Positions 1 to 7,616 of a stretch of 48,934 nt of DNA are shown here, piece by piece. Position numbers and translations under genes: made by a program. Position 1 is the stretch's first letter. Every line of letters begins with the position of its first letter. Source of the stretch: JASFWK01 sp050049355 (GTDB lineage Bacteria > Chloroflexota > Anaerolineae > B4-G1 > DUEL01); the NCBI GenBank assembly GCA_050049355.1, contig JASFWK010000006.1:1-48934 (forward strand), read 5' to 3'. Under the pieces are notes generated by a model, which was not told the DNA's origin, made no database searches, and was given only the letters and a program-made list of their open reading frames with translations.

Positions 1-1
1 C

Positions 2-913
2 GAGCGTGTCCGCCAGGCCGCTGCAAGGGCCCTGGGAGAGATAGGCGACAAGAGGGCGGTGGAGCCGCTCATCGCCGCCCTCAAGGACGAGGTCTGGTCC
101 GGCGGCAGGGCTGCCGCAGAGGCGCTGGAGAGGATTGGCACACCCGTGGTAGAGCCCCTCCTCGACGTTCTCAGGGACGACTCGTCGAGCGTCCGTTGGG
201 CCGCCGCCGAACTGCTGGGACGCATTGCCGATGCCGGAGCCGTGGACTCCCTCACCGCCGCCCTGAGGGACGAGAGGGCGCGCAAGGCTGCCATTAAGGT
301 TCTGGACGAACTCGGTTGGCAGCCAAATAGGAGTGAGGCAGGAGCAGCCTATTGGATTGCCAAGGGAGACTTGGACAGATGCGTTGAGATTGGCGCTCCT
401 GCGGTGGAGCCGCTCATTGCTGCCCTCAAGCACGACGACAGACGCGTTCGTCAAGCCGCTGCCGGGGCGCTGGGGAGAATCGGCGACACACGGGCGGTGG
501 AACCGCTCATGGATGCTCTACAGGACGTCGTCAGAGAAGCGCGCCCAACCGCTGCGACCCAAATGGCTGAAATACGGAAACTGCTTGCCATGCTGCCAGT
601 GTGTCCAGCCAGGCAGCCATACTCGTACCCCACTGGCTCTGGAGATATGGATACACTTCTACAGTTCCTGGATACACGGTTGGTTGATGAATTATGCAGA
701 TGGGATCGGTACGTTCCAGGCGAGTTCATCCGGCAAGTGAAACTGACGGACTGGAGTCGGTGGAAGAGGTTCAGCGATACTGTATGGATTGATGCCACGT
801 TTCTCCTGCCATCCAGATGGGCCTACGAGAAAACCATGCTGCGGGTCACAAGGATCGGAAATGATGAATTCGCCTGGGTGGTACGTGTAGATACTTCGGC
901 GGGAGACATGTAG
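2..913 (+). CDS. HEAT-repeat protein, 5' end missing
   Basis: The frame is open from the left edge of the window, so the gene starts outside it; the GTG at 59 lies inside a repeat and is not the true start. About 190 residues are PBS-lyase-type HEAT repeats, seen as recurring AVEPLxxAL and RxAAAxALGRIGD motifs, which build a helical protein-binding scaffold. The last ~110 residues (from about position 590) carry no repeats and are rich in Trp, Phe and Tyr; they look like a separate small domain I cannot name. There are no membrane segments in the visible part. Function unknown; a binding or adaptor role is inferred from the repeats. Confidence 0.8.
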   Translation, partial: ERVRQAAARALGEIGDKRAVEPLIAALKDEVWSGGRAAAEALERIGTPVVEPLLDVLRDDSSSVRWAAAELLGRIADAGAVDSLTAALRDERARKAAIKVLDELGWQPNRSEAGAAYWIAKGDLDRCVEIGAPAVEPLIAALKHDDRRVRQAAAGALGRIGDTRAVEPLMDALQDVVREARPTAATQMAEIRKLLAMLPVCPARQPYSYPTGSGDMDTLLQFLDTRLVDELCRWDRYVPGEFIRQVKLTDWSRWKRFSDTVWIDATFLLPSRWAYEKTMLRVTRIGNDEFAWVVRVDTSAGDM

Positions 914-1020
914 TTTGCACGTCCAAGTACAGCTTGGAGAAGTTGGAGGAACGAGCATACGGAGTCGAAACAGCCCATCTCATTGCTCAAGATGAATGCA
1001 TCACCAAGGAGGTATAGAAG

Positions 1021-1203
1021 ATGAGGATCTCAAAGAGGACGGCCTTCTTCGCAGCGACGGCTGTCGTAGGCGGGATTGTGATCGGAATCGCGGCCGGCAC
1101 AGACCTGTCTCCAGTACTTGCAGGGTTATTGGGAGCCGTTCTCATTTCTCTGAGTATGGCAGTACTCAACGCTGTATGGGGTGAGCCGAAGTTCGGTGAG
1201 TGA
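1021..1203 (+). CDS. Small two-helix membrane protein, 60 aa
   Basis: A perfect Shine-Dalgarno AAGGAGGT at 1006-1013 sits 7 bases before the ATG, which makes this short frame credible. The protein has a basic N-terminus followed by two hydrophobic stretches (about residues 8-28 and 30-50) rich in Ala, Gly, Val and Leu, so it is probably a hairpin in the cytoplasmic membrane. I recognise no family. It follows the HEAT-repeat gene by 107 bases in the same direction and may share its transcript. Confidence 0.65.
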   Translation: MRISKRTAFFAATAVVGGIVIGIAAGTDLSPVLAGLLGAVLISLSMAVLNAVWGEPKFGE

Positions 1204-1291
1204 TGGTGTCCCCTTGCTGATTCTCCGGGCTGATTCCCTTGGCATGGTGTGAACCTGATTCTCGCGAAGTTGTAGGCGAGCGGAGAGATAG

Positions 1292-1402
1292 CCTGACATC
1301 GGCGTGGAGCCGCGATGGTTTGCGGGGGTGCTTCGGTCCGGCGATGCGCTGGTCATCGAGTGCGCCCCGCTCTTCGTGGATCCCGCGAGGTGGGAGAGAT
1401 GA
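1292..1402 (+). pseudogene. Possible 3' remnant of an unidentified gene
   Basis: After a TAG at 1289 the frame is open to a TGA at 1400-1402 and reads as natural protein (it includes VEPRWFAGVLRSGDALVIE and ends in FVDPARWER). Its stop overlaps the ATG of the next gene as ATGA, the typical junction of two coupled genes. No convincing start codon or ribosome site precedes it, and three in-frame stops lie just upstream (1250, 1256, 1289). I infer the tail of a decayed gene that once preceded the PhnP-like hydrolase. Family not recognised. Confidence 0.35.
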
Positions 1403-2247
1403 TCGTCACGTTCCTGGGAACCGCCGCAGCGAATGCCTATCCAGAAGCCTTCTGCAGGTGCGATAACTGTGAGCGGGCACGAGCGCTCGGCGGTCCGAGT
1501 CTGCGGAAGCGATCCGCGGTGCTGATCAACGACGACCTCCTGATCGACCTCGGCCCCGACATCATGACTGCCTCCAACACACACGGCCGTCCTCTGTCCG
1601 GGGTGCGCTACTGCCTGCAGACGCACGCGCACGCGGATCATCTGGATACCTCACACTTCCTCTCGCGCAGCCCGGGGTTCGGCGTGGTCGGTGCGCCTCG
1701 CCTGCACTTCTATGCCTCGCCTGGCACGCTGCGGCTGACCGCACAACTCCTGGAGAGAGATTGCGCCCCCCTGAGCTTCCTCGATCCCGAGGTGGGCGAG
1801 CGCCTGAACCTGGAGATTCATCAGATTGACGCGCTTCAGTCCTTCGCCGTCGGTCGCTATCAGGTGACGGCGTTCCCGGCCAATCACGATCCCACGGTGG
1901 ACCCACTGCTCTACGCTGTTGAGGCGGATGGACGCCGTATCTTCTACGGCCTCGATACGGCGACGCTGCCGGAGGAGACCTGGCAAGCCTTTCACCGACT
2001 CAAGCTGCAATTCGATCTGGTAATCCTCGATCACACCTACGGCCCCGATGAGTATGGCAGTGATCACCTGAGTGCTCACCAGGTCATCGAGCACGTGAAG
2101 CGCATGCGCGAGGAGGGTCTGCTGACCGATGGGGCCCGTGCCTTGGTGACGCATATCGCCCACGAAGGTAACCCTGTCCACCCGGAACTGGCGGACTTCG
2201 CCGCGCGGCATGGTTATGAAATCGCGTATGACGGGCTTACGGTCTGA
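1399..2247 (+). CDS. PhnP-like metallo-beta-lactamase fold phosphodiesterase
   Basis: 282 residues. The frame extends upstream to 1315, but the ATG at 1399 is preferred: a GGTGGGAG-type ribosome site lies just upstream and the protein then begins with the family's first strand (MIVTFLGTA). Zinc ligands are visible: H76-A-H78-A-D80-H81, then NHDP, LDT and LDHTYG further on, and a THIAH near the end. The N-terminal CRCDNC (residues 19-24) matches the extra zinc-binding insert of PhnP, which hydrolyses phosphoribosyl 1,2-cyclic phosphate in phosphonate use. No phn genes are nearby, so the substrate may be another cyclic phosphodiester. Likely cytoplasmic. Confidence 0.8.
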   Translation: MIVTFLGTAAANAYPEAFCRCDNCERARALGGPSLRKRSAVLINDDLLIDLGPDIMTASNTHGRPLSGVRYCLQTHAHADHLDTSHFLSRSPGFGVVGAPRLHFYASPGTLRLTAQLLERDCAPLSFLDPEVGERLNLEIHQIDALQSFAVGRYQVTAFPANHDPTVDPLLYAVEADGRRIFYGLDTATLPEETWQAFHRLKLQFDLVILDHTYGPDEYGSDHLSAHQVIEHVKRMREEGLLTDGARALVTHIAHEGNPVHPELADFAARHGYEIAYDGLTV

Positions 2248-2465
2248 GGCTCAGTCGCCCTGACGCTCGTGTCGAGCAGCAGCAGTATCGCAGCCCGATC
2301 ACGTCGGGCAGTGGGGTGTCGTTTGAGGAATGGCCGGGCGGTGGTTGTGTACTCGCAGGTCGACGGAAGTGTCCTGACATCAACTTCGGATAGCGGCTCA
2401 AGGGGGCCCGTATGCCGTCCTTTTCGTCCTCAAGGCCGAGCTGCGGCACGGGCCGGGCACTACGG

Positions 2466-3437
2466 CTAGAGGTCGCGGGTCGCCGGAACGCCGCCTAGGG
2501 ATTCCGCTGCCTGCACCGCTCGTACCACAGCCTGCGCCAGGGCGTCGGCGGCGGCTGTGCCTACCACGCTGGGATCAGCCCCCTTTCCCTTCTTCGGCGC
2601 CTTCCCGGTGGCCAGAGCAAAGACGGTGTCGCCATCAAACATCGTGTGCGTCGGGCGGATAGTGCGGGCCAGACCATCGTGGGCCATCTGGGCCATCTTG
2701 TTGGCCGCCTCCTTGTCCAGATAGGCGTTGGTAGCGACGACGGCCAACGTTGTGTTGGCGACCGCCAGGATCGTCTGACCAAGGTTGCCCTGCATCCGCT
2801 TGACGGTGTCCACAAATCCGCCGACAACCGGCTTCCGTGTGCCGGCGATGATCTTGCCGGTCTGCGGATCTACCACGTCTCCAAAGGCGTTAGGGGCGGC
2901 GATCGCTCCCACCACGATGCCCTTACCGATCTTCAGGCTGGCCGTGCCTAGCCCGCTCTTGGTGGCGAACCTGGGTCCCAGTAGCTTCCCTACTGTGGCC
3001 CCCGTTCCCGCCCCAATGCTTCCCTCGGCCACCGGGCCGTCGGCCGCCGCCTCACAAGCCTGATAGCCTGCCTCTGCGCCGGGGCGCGATTTCGAATCGC
3101 CAATGGCCAGATCGAACAGCACTGCCGCTGGCACGATTGGCACAACCCCCACACCGACGTCAAAGCCGATGCCCCGTTCCTCTAGCCAGCGCATCACGCC
3201 ACCGGCTGCATCCAATCCATAGGCGCTTCCGCCGGTAAGCAGCACGGCGTGAACTCGCTGCACCAGTCTAACCGGGCGCATCAGGTCGGTCTCGCGGGTG
3301 CCAGGTGCGGACCCACGCACGTCCACTCCGCCCACGGCACCGTGCTCGCAGAGCACCACGGTACAGCCGGTGATCCCCTCTTTGTCTGTGTAGTGACCTA
3401 CTTTGATCCCTTCCACATCAGTGATGGCGCTGTCCAT
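2466..3437 (-). CDS. P1 family (S58, DmpA/NylC-type) aminopeptidase
   Basis: 323 residues, an N-terminal-nucleophile hydrolase that is made as a precursor and cleaves itself into two chains. The N-terminal ITDVEGIKVGH and the LLTGGSAYGLDAAGGV segment (residues 67-81) are typical of the family. The likely self-cleavage site is Asn228-Thr229 in the ANTTLAVVATNA motif. This resembles NylC (Asn/Thr) rather than DmpA (Gly/Ser), so Thr229 would be the catalytic residue of the small chain. Substrates in this family are amino-terminal peptides, beta-peptides or oligoamides; here it is unknown. No signal peptide is evident. A ribosome site (GGGGGA) lies 5 bases before the ATG. Confidence 0.88.
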   Translation of the reverse strand: MDSAITDVEGIKVGHYTDKEGITGCTVVLCEHGAVGGVDVRGSAPGTRETDLMRPVRLVQRVHAVLLTGGSAYGLDAAGGVMRWLEERGIGFDVGVGVVPIVPAAVLFDLAIGDSKSRPGAEAGYQACEAAADGPVAEGSIGAGTGATVGKLLGPRFATKSGLGTASLKIGKGIVVGAIAAPNAFGDVVDPQTGKIIAGTRKPVVGGFVDTVKRMQGNLGQTILAVANTTLAVVATNAYLDKEAANKMAQMAHDGLARTIRPTHTMFDGDTVFALATGKAPKKGKGADPSVVGTAAADALAQAVVRAVQAAESLGGVPATRDL

Positions 3438-3579
3438 TCCATCCCCCGCACAAGTGGATAGGTTGCCCCTTGCTCCTCGTTCTGGCCATGCGCTCCCTCC
3501 ATTCTCCCAGGCTCTGTACAGCGAAGGGCGGCAATCCGTCCAGAGGTTACCCTTCCAATTGGAGGGAAATCACGAGACG

Positions 3580-3608
3580 TTGACAGATCGAATTCCCCAT
3601 GCTACGAT
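3580..3608 (+). promoter_or_regulatory. Sigma70-type promoter toward panB
   Basis: A perfect -35 TTGACA at 3580-3585 and -10 TACGAT at 3603-3608 are separated by 17 bases. The predicted start near 3615 would give panB a leader of about 330 bases. This promoter faces a second one on the other strand (3634-3661). Confidence 0.65.
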
Positions 3609-3625
3609 TCGCTTGGATCTGTCGA

Positions 3626-3633
3626 GTGTACAC
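3626..3633. promoter_or_regulatory. GTGTACAC palindrome between opposed promoters
   Basis: An 8-base perfect palindrome lies between two promoters that face each other, on the predicted start of the minus transcript. Its position would suit a repressor or activator site acting on both directions; that role is inferred. Confidence 0.35.
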
Positions 3634-3661
3634 ATTCTATCAGGGGAAAACCGGTTGTCAA
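3634..3661 (-). promoter_or_regulatory. Sigma70-type promoter toward the P1 peptidase
   Basis: On the minus strand a perfect -35 TTGACA (3661-3656) and -10 TAGAAT (3639-3634) are 16 bases apart. The predicted start is near 3627, with a leader of about 190 bases before the peptidase ATG at 3437. It points head-on at the promoter at 3580-3608, so the two nascent transcripts would overlap by roughly 10 bases. Confidence 0.6.
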
Positions 3662-3947
3662 ACCCCCGCTCCCCCGATGACAGCCGATGCGTCCCAATCA
3701 GGCTCGATGGCACTTCTCCCGCCCACGGCGTGCTGGCAAATCTGGAGATTCGCTGAGATGTGTAGGTCCTCAATCCAACCCCCTGTCTCTCCTCGCTGCG
3801 CCCCCTCGAAGGGCTGCAGCAGACCGAGCCCCACGAGTGCAGAGAGAGCGAAGTGAACTTGGGCCTGGAGATCCTTGGAGAGGTGGTACATAGATTGCTC
3901 AGGGAGGCGCACACGTCCAGCGATCAGTGATCCCCGGGAGGGAATCC

Positions 3948-4823
3948 GTGAGTGCCAAGAAAGTAACCATACTCAACCTGCGGGAGAAGAAGGAGAGCGG
4001 CGAGCCGATCACCATGCTCACCGCTTACGACTACCCCACGGGGCTGCTGGTGGATCAGGCGGGCATCGACGTCATCCTGGTGGGGGATTCGCTGGCTATG
4101 GTGGTCCTGGGACATGAGAATACGGTCTCCGTCACCATGGAGGAGATGCTCCATCACTGCAGAGCCGTGGCACGAGGGGCCAAACGTCCCTTGCTGGTGG
4201 GCGACATGCCCTTCATGTCCTACCAGGCGGACGTGAGGGAGGCCATTCGCAATGCCGGGCGGTTCCTCAAAGAGGGCAGTATGGACGTCGTTAAACTGGA
4301 GGGCGGTCGGGATATGGCTCCCGTGGTCAAGGCCATCGTGGACGCAGGGATCCCAGTGATGGGCCACATCGGCCTGACGCCCCAAACCATCTCCAAACTG
4401 GGCGGCTACCGGGTGCAGGGCAGGGATGTCGCCACCGCCAAGGGTCTCATTGACGATGCGTTGGCACTGGAGGAGGCCGGCGCGTTTAGTCTGATCCTGG
4501 AGGCGATCCCCAGTCCCGTGGCCAGACTCATCACCGAACGGGTGAGTATCCCCACAATAGGCATCGGCGCCGGGCCGGACTGTGATGGACAGGTGTTAGT
4601 GATCCACGACCTGATCGGCCTCTTTGATCGCTTTGTGCCCAAGTTCGTCAAGCAGTATGCTGATGTCTTCTCCACCATTGTCGAGGCGTTGGAGAGCTAC
4701 CGGGACGACGTCATCGCCGGCAGCTTCCCTGCTCCCGAACATCAGTACTCCATGACCGACGAAGCCCTGCAAGCGCTGCACGACGAGTTGGGCGAGGGGT
4801 CCCAGGGAAGGGGCAGAGAGTGA
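3948..4823 (+). CDS. panB: 3-methyl-2-oxobutanoate hydroxymethyltransferase
   Basis: Transfers a hydroxymethyl group from methylene-tetrahydrofolate to 2-oxoisovalerate to give ketopantoate, the first committed step toward pantothenate and CoA; cytoplasmic. 291 residues, near the usual length. The TIM-barrel motifs are in place: MLTAYDYP, VGDSLAMVVLGHENT (metal-binding Asp), RPLLVGDMPFMSYQ, VKLEGG, GHIGLTPQ and the late GIGAGPDCDGQVLVIHDL. GTG at 3948 is chosen because GGGAGGGA lies 4 bases upstream; an earlier in-frame ATG at 3927 has no ribosome site. No panC, panD or panE follows, so pantothenate genes are scattered here. Confidence 0.95.
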   Translation: MSAKKVTILNLREKKESGEPITMLTAYDYPTGLLVDQAGIDVILVGDSLAMVVLGHENTVSVTMEEMLHHCRAVARGAKRPLLVGDMPFMSYQADVREAIRNAGRFLKEGSMDVVKLEGGRDMAPVVKAIVDAGIPVMGHIGLTPQTISKLGGYRVQGRDVATAKGLIDDALALEEAGAFSLILEAIPSPVARLITERVSIPTIGIGAGPDCDGQVLVIHDLIGLFDRFVPKFVKQYADVFSTIVEALESYRDDVIAGSFPAPEHQYSMTDEALQALHDELGEGSQGRGRE

Positions 4824-5014
4824 AAGCACGTACGGCATTCGTAGGCTCAGGTGGGCCAAGGTTCTGTGGAAGGATCCTGTGGTGGCGGGCGTCACCACCC
4901 ACGGCGGTCAATGGATTCCTATCGATGATGGTCTGGGCAATTGTGGACAGATAGGCAGTGAGAGGATAGGGGTAAGACGCCCCGGAAATCGCCCGGAGTT
5001 GAGGAGGCAGACAG

Positions 5015-6355
5015 ATGAACCCTGAAGACGTGGTCAGACTGATGGCCGAGCATACCTATGGCACGTGGAGGCCGCAGGAGAAGTGGAAGAGCCCTCTGTT
5101 CATTGGCGGGGCCGAAGGCGTCTATCTCTACGACGAGGAGGGGAATGCATATCTCGATTTCTCTTCCCAGCTGATGTGTTCGAATCTCGGCCATGGGAAC
5201 AAGGCCATAACCGATGCCATATGCGACCAGGCGAGGACGCTGCCATACGTGAGCCCTGGATTTGTCTGCGAAGCGAAAGCCCAGGCGACTGAAGCGCTCC
5301 TTGAGGTGATGCCCGAGGGCTTGGATCAGCTCTTCTTCTCCACATCGGGGACTGAGGCGAACGAGGCGGCGGTGAAGATCCTCAGACAATACAAAGCGCC
5401 CGACTACAAGATCATATCTCGCTATCGCTCATATCACGGCGCTACAGCTGCCAGCATCTCGTTGACGGGAGATCCCAGGCGTTGGTACGCCGAGCAGGCG
5501 AGATGCACGGTGCCTGGTGTGATCTTTGCCCCCGACCCTTACTGCTACCGCTGTCCATTCAATCTGCAGTATCCTGGCTGTGACGTGCAGTGTGTCGAAT
5601 ATGTCGACTACATGATCAAAGAGGAGGGAAACGTAGCTGCAGTTCTTGTCGAGCCTGTGGTGGGCACCAATGGCAAGATCGTGCCGCCCAAGGAATACTA
5701 CCCTGGACTCAGGGAGATCTGCGATGAGAATGACGTGCTGCTTGTCGCAGATGAGGTGATGAGTGGCTGGTATCGCACAGGGCCAATGTGGGCCCTGGAT
5801 AACTGGGATGTCAGGCCGGATATACTTACCACTGCGAAGGGATGCACGAGCGCATACGCGCCGGCCGGGATCACCGCAACGACCGGCGAGATCAGGGATT
5901 ACTTCGAGGAACGGGTCATGTGTCATGGACACACGTATGCTATGCATCCTCTCGTCCTCGCGGCGATACCCGCGGCCGTAGATGAGTACAGGAAGCTCAT
6001 GGCGACAGGGCTGCCTCAAAGGGTGAGCAAGCACATAGAGAAGAGGCTCTTTGAACTGATGGAGGACCACATATCTATCGGTGATGTGAGAGGGATTGGC
6101 CACTTCTGGGCAGTTGAGATCGTCAAGAACAGGGAGACCAAGGAACCGTTTAACGTCAAGGCCGATAAGTTCGTCAGACCGCTTGTGACGGACAGGATCT
6201 CGAGCGAGGCGCTCAGGCGGGGGCTGTACATACACAACTGGTATGACCATTTCACCGTCTCTCCTCCATTAACCATCACCGAGGACGAGGTGGACCGGGG
6301 TTTGGCAGTCCTCGATGAGGTGTTGAGGATCGCTGACGAGAAGGCCGCAGGATAG
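5015..6355 (+). CDS. Class III PLP-dependent aminotransferase (taurine/omega-amino acid type)
   Basis: 446 residues, the usual length of class III aminotransferases. Visible PLP features: STSGTEANEAA (110-120, phosphate binding), SYHGATAAS, LVADEVMSG (Asp246 pairs with the pyridine nitrogen) and Lys275 in TTAKGCTSA (Schiff base). A Cys-rich PYCYRCPF...GCDVQC stretch (176-193) is shared with some omega-amino-acid and taurine transaminases. The amino donor cannot be fixed from sequence. GAGGAGG lies before the ATG. Codon choice differs from the neighbours, with many AGG, AGA and ATA codons, which hints at acquisition from another genome. It stands alone, 191 bases after panB. Confidence 0.88.
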   Translation: MNPEDVVRLMAEHTYGTWRPQEKWKSPLFIGGAEGVYLYDEEGNAYLDFSSQLMCSNLGHGNKAITDAICDQARTLPYVSPGFVCEAKAQATEALLEVMPEGLDQLFFSTSGTEANEAAVKILRQYKAPDYKIISRYRSYHGATAASISLTGDPRRWYAEQARCTVPGVIFAPDPYCYRCPFNLQYPGCDVQCVEYVDYMIKEEGNVAAVLVEPVVGTNGKIVPPKEYYPGLREICDENDVLLVADEVMSGWYRTGPMWALDNWDVRPDILTTAKGCTSAYAPAGITATTGEIRDYFEERVMCHGHTYAMHPLVLAAIPAAVDEYRKLMATGLPQRVSKHIEKRLFELMEDHISIGDVRGIGHFWAVEIVKNRETKEPFNVKADKFVRPLVTDRISSEALRRGLYIHNWYDHFTVSPPLTITEDEVDRGLAVLDEVLRIADEKAAG

Positions 6356-6417
6356 CTGCTAGACGGTGCGTGTTCGTGTGAGCTTCCGTCGTGCATCGCC
6401 GACCCGGGCGACCGACG

Positions 6418-6441
6418 GGTGGGGTGCTGAAACTCCCCACC
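6418..6441 (+). terminator. Hairpin after the aminotransferase gene
   Basis: GGTGGGG (6418-6424) pairs with CCCCACC (6435-6441) around a 10-base loop, 60 bases after the aminotransferase stop and upstream of the lipoprotein ribosome site. There is no T-run, so it may be a weak terminator or an RNA-stabilising hairpin. Confidence 0.35.
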
Positions 6442-6466
6442 GATCGTTGTGACGGGAGGTGCCGAG

Positions 6467-7153
6467 ATGAACCGAGGGAGCTATCTGATGCTCGCGGTGA
6501 CGGTGTTGGCGCTTGGCGTGCTGGCGTGCAACGCGCCCGAGAGCTCTCCCACGCCAGGGGTCTCCCCCACGGTCTACGGGGCCCCGACCCTGCCTATCGC
6601 CCCAACCGCGCCTCAGTCCACCACTCTCCCTATGCCTCGGCCATCGGCAACGTCACCCGTGCTCGACTCCGGCGGTCTGATCGGCTTTGAGATTTGGGGG
6701 GTCTGGAGGCGGGGGGATCAGCCCAATGGCACGTTCGAGCAGTCCGCCGAGCAGGTCTACGATGGGCGCTTCGCGGGCAAGCTTAGCTACAACTTCTCAA
6801 CCTCTGGCAACGACTTCGTCGTCTTCGTTCACCCGGCCCCTATCCCTGGTGCTCCCCACCGCATCCACGCGTGGGTCTACGGAGACGGCAGTGGACACTT
6901 CCTGAACGTCTGGATTCGCGACGCAGAGGGGGAGGTATGGCAGGCCGCCCTTGGCCGGGTCTGGCACGTTGGCTGGAAGTCAATGATGGCTGAGATCCAG
7001 ATGGGTCAGGAATGGCCGTGGGGCCACATCAGCGGGCCATCGAACGGGGCTGTGGATTACCCTATTGAGTTCTACGCGCTCGTTCTCGATGATGGCGATG
7101 ACTCCTATACCGGCAGCGGCACGATCTTCGTGGATCAAGTGTCTGTTCCGTAG
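6467..7153 (+). CDS. Lipoprotein with a C-terminal beta-sandwich (CBM-like) domain
   Basis: 228 residues. ATG 6467 has GGGAGGT 6 bases upstream; the GTG at 6449 overlaps that site. A short basic start and hydrophobic segment end in the lipobox LGVLAC, so the protein should be lipid-anchored outside the cytoplasmic membrane. A Thr/Pro/Ser-rich linker (about residues 22-65) is followed by a ~160-residue beta-rich domain with YDGRFAGKLSYNF, HAWVYGDGSG and a final SGTIFVDQVSV, the pattern of jelly-roll carbohydrate-binding or discoidin-like modules. Function is probably surface binding of glycan; the ligand is unknown. Confidence 0.7.
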   Translation: MNRGSYLMLAVTVLALGVLACNAPESSPTPGVSPTVYGAPTLPIAPTAPQSTTLPMPRPSATSPVLDSGGLIGFEIWGVWRRGDQPNGTFEQSAEQVYDGRFAGKLSYNFSTSGNDFVVFVHPAPIPGAPHRIHAWVYGDGSGHFLNVWIRDAEGEVWQAALGRVWHVGWKSMMAEIQMGQEWPWGHISGPSNGAVDYPIEFYALVLDDGDDSYTGSGTIFVDQVSVP

Positions 7154-7328
7154 CGCGATTTCCGGGCAAACCGATCGACAGCCGGAGAGCGGGGAAGCCC
7201 CTGGGACTGCATGGGGCATTTGGTAGGGCAATCGCGCAGCCCTTCAAGTGGTAGACTCAGGGACTCCACGCGTTTCGCAGTGCGCGGTATGGTGACAGCG
7301 CAGCGACTGAAGCCCCGATGGAGAGGTA

Positions 7329-7359
7329 GAGAGCCGGTCGGTATCTCGATACCGCTCTC
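7329..7359 (+). terminator. Bulged hairpin downstream of the lipoprotein gene
   Basis: GAGAGC (7329-7334) pairs with GCTCTC (7354-7359), and inside it GGTATC (7340-7345) pairs with GATACC (7348-7353); a five-base bulge separates the two helices. It sits in the 306-base gap between the lipoprotein stop and the tRNA and is followed by TTTC. I see no gene in this gap; the rest holds only the tRNA promoter. Confidence 0.35.
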
Positions 7360-7413
7360 TTTCGCCGCAGCGTGGGGAGAGGGGGCATCCTACCCCAACC
7401 GCCGCCACGTTCC

Positions 7414-7442
7414 TTGTCAACGACGGAGCAGGGTGGTATAAT
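7414..7442 (+). promoter_or_regulatory. Promoter of tRNA-Ser
   Basis: -35 TTGTCA (7414-7419), 17-base spacer, perfect -10 TATAAT (7437-7442). The predicted start near 7449 is about 11 bases before the mature tRNA, as expected for a singly transcribed tRNA. Confidence 0.75.
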
Positions 7443-7459
7443 CAAATCGTAGTAGGCTC

Positions 7460-7549
7460 GGAGAGGTTGCGTAGTCTGGCCGAACGCGCGCGCCTGGAGA
7501 GCGCGTGAGCCGTAAGGCTCCGTGGGTTCAAATCCCACCCTCTCCGCCA
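7460..7549 (+). tRNA. tRNA-Ser (anticodon GGA)
   Basis: The acceptor stem GGAGAGG (7460-7466) pairs with CCTCTCC (7539-7545), followed by G and an encoded CCA (7547-7549). The anticodon stem CGCGC/GCGCG encloses a loop with T33 and GGA, reading UCC and UCU codons. A long variable arm (GAGCC GTAA GGCTC) is diagnostic of serine tRNA, and the T arm GTGGG-TTCAAAT-CCCAC is intact. It has its own promoter and terminator. Confidence 0.95.
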
Positions 7550-7563
7550 CCATCTACGAATGA

Positions 7564-7593
7564 GGGCGATCCTGTATAGGATCGCCCTTTTCT
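7564..7593 (+). terminator. Rho-independent terminator of tRNA-Ser
   Basis: A perfect 9-bp stem, GGGCGATCC (7564-7572) with GGATCGCCC (7579-7587), has a 6-base loop and is followed by TTTTCT. It lies 15 bases after the tRNA CCA. Confidence 0.9.
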
Positions 7594-7616
7594 GTAACGT
7601 GACCATTCTAGCTTGT

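Noticed and set aside
3658..3912. Minus-strand 84-codon frame in the panB leader
   Set aside because: TTG start without ribosome site and no recognisable family; could be a remnant but evidence is thin.
4819..4953. GTG frame overlapping the panB stop (GTGA), 44 codons
   Set aside because: The junction looks like coupled translation, but the peptide resembles no panE/panC product and ends quickly; not strong enough to call a gene or remnant.
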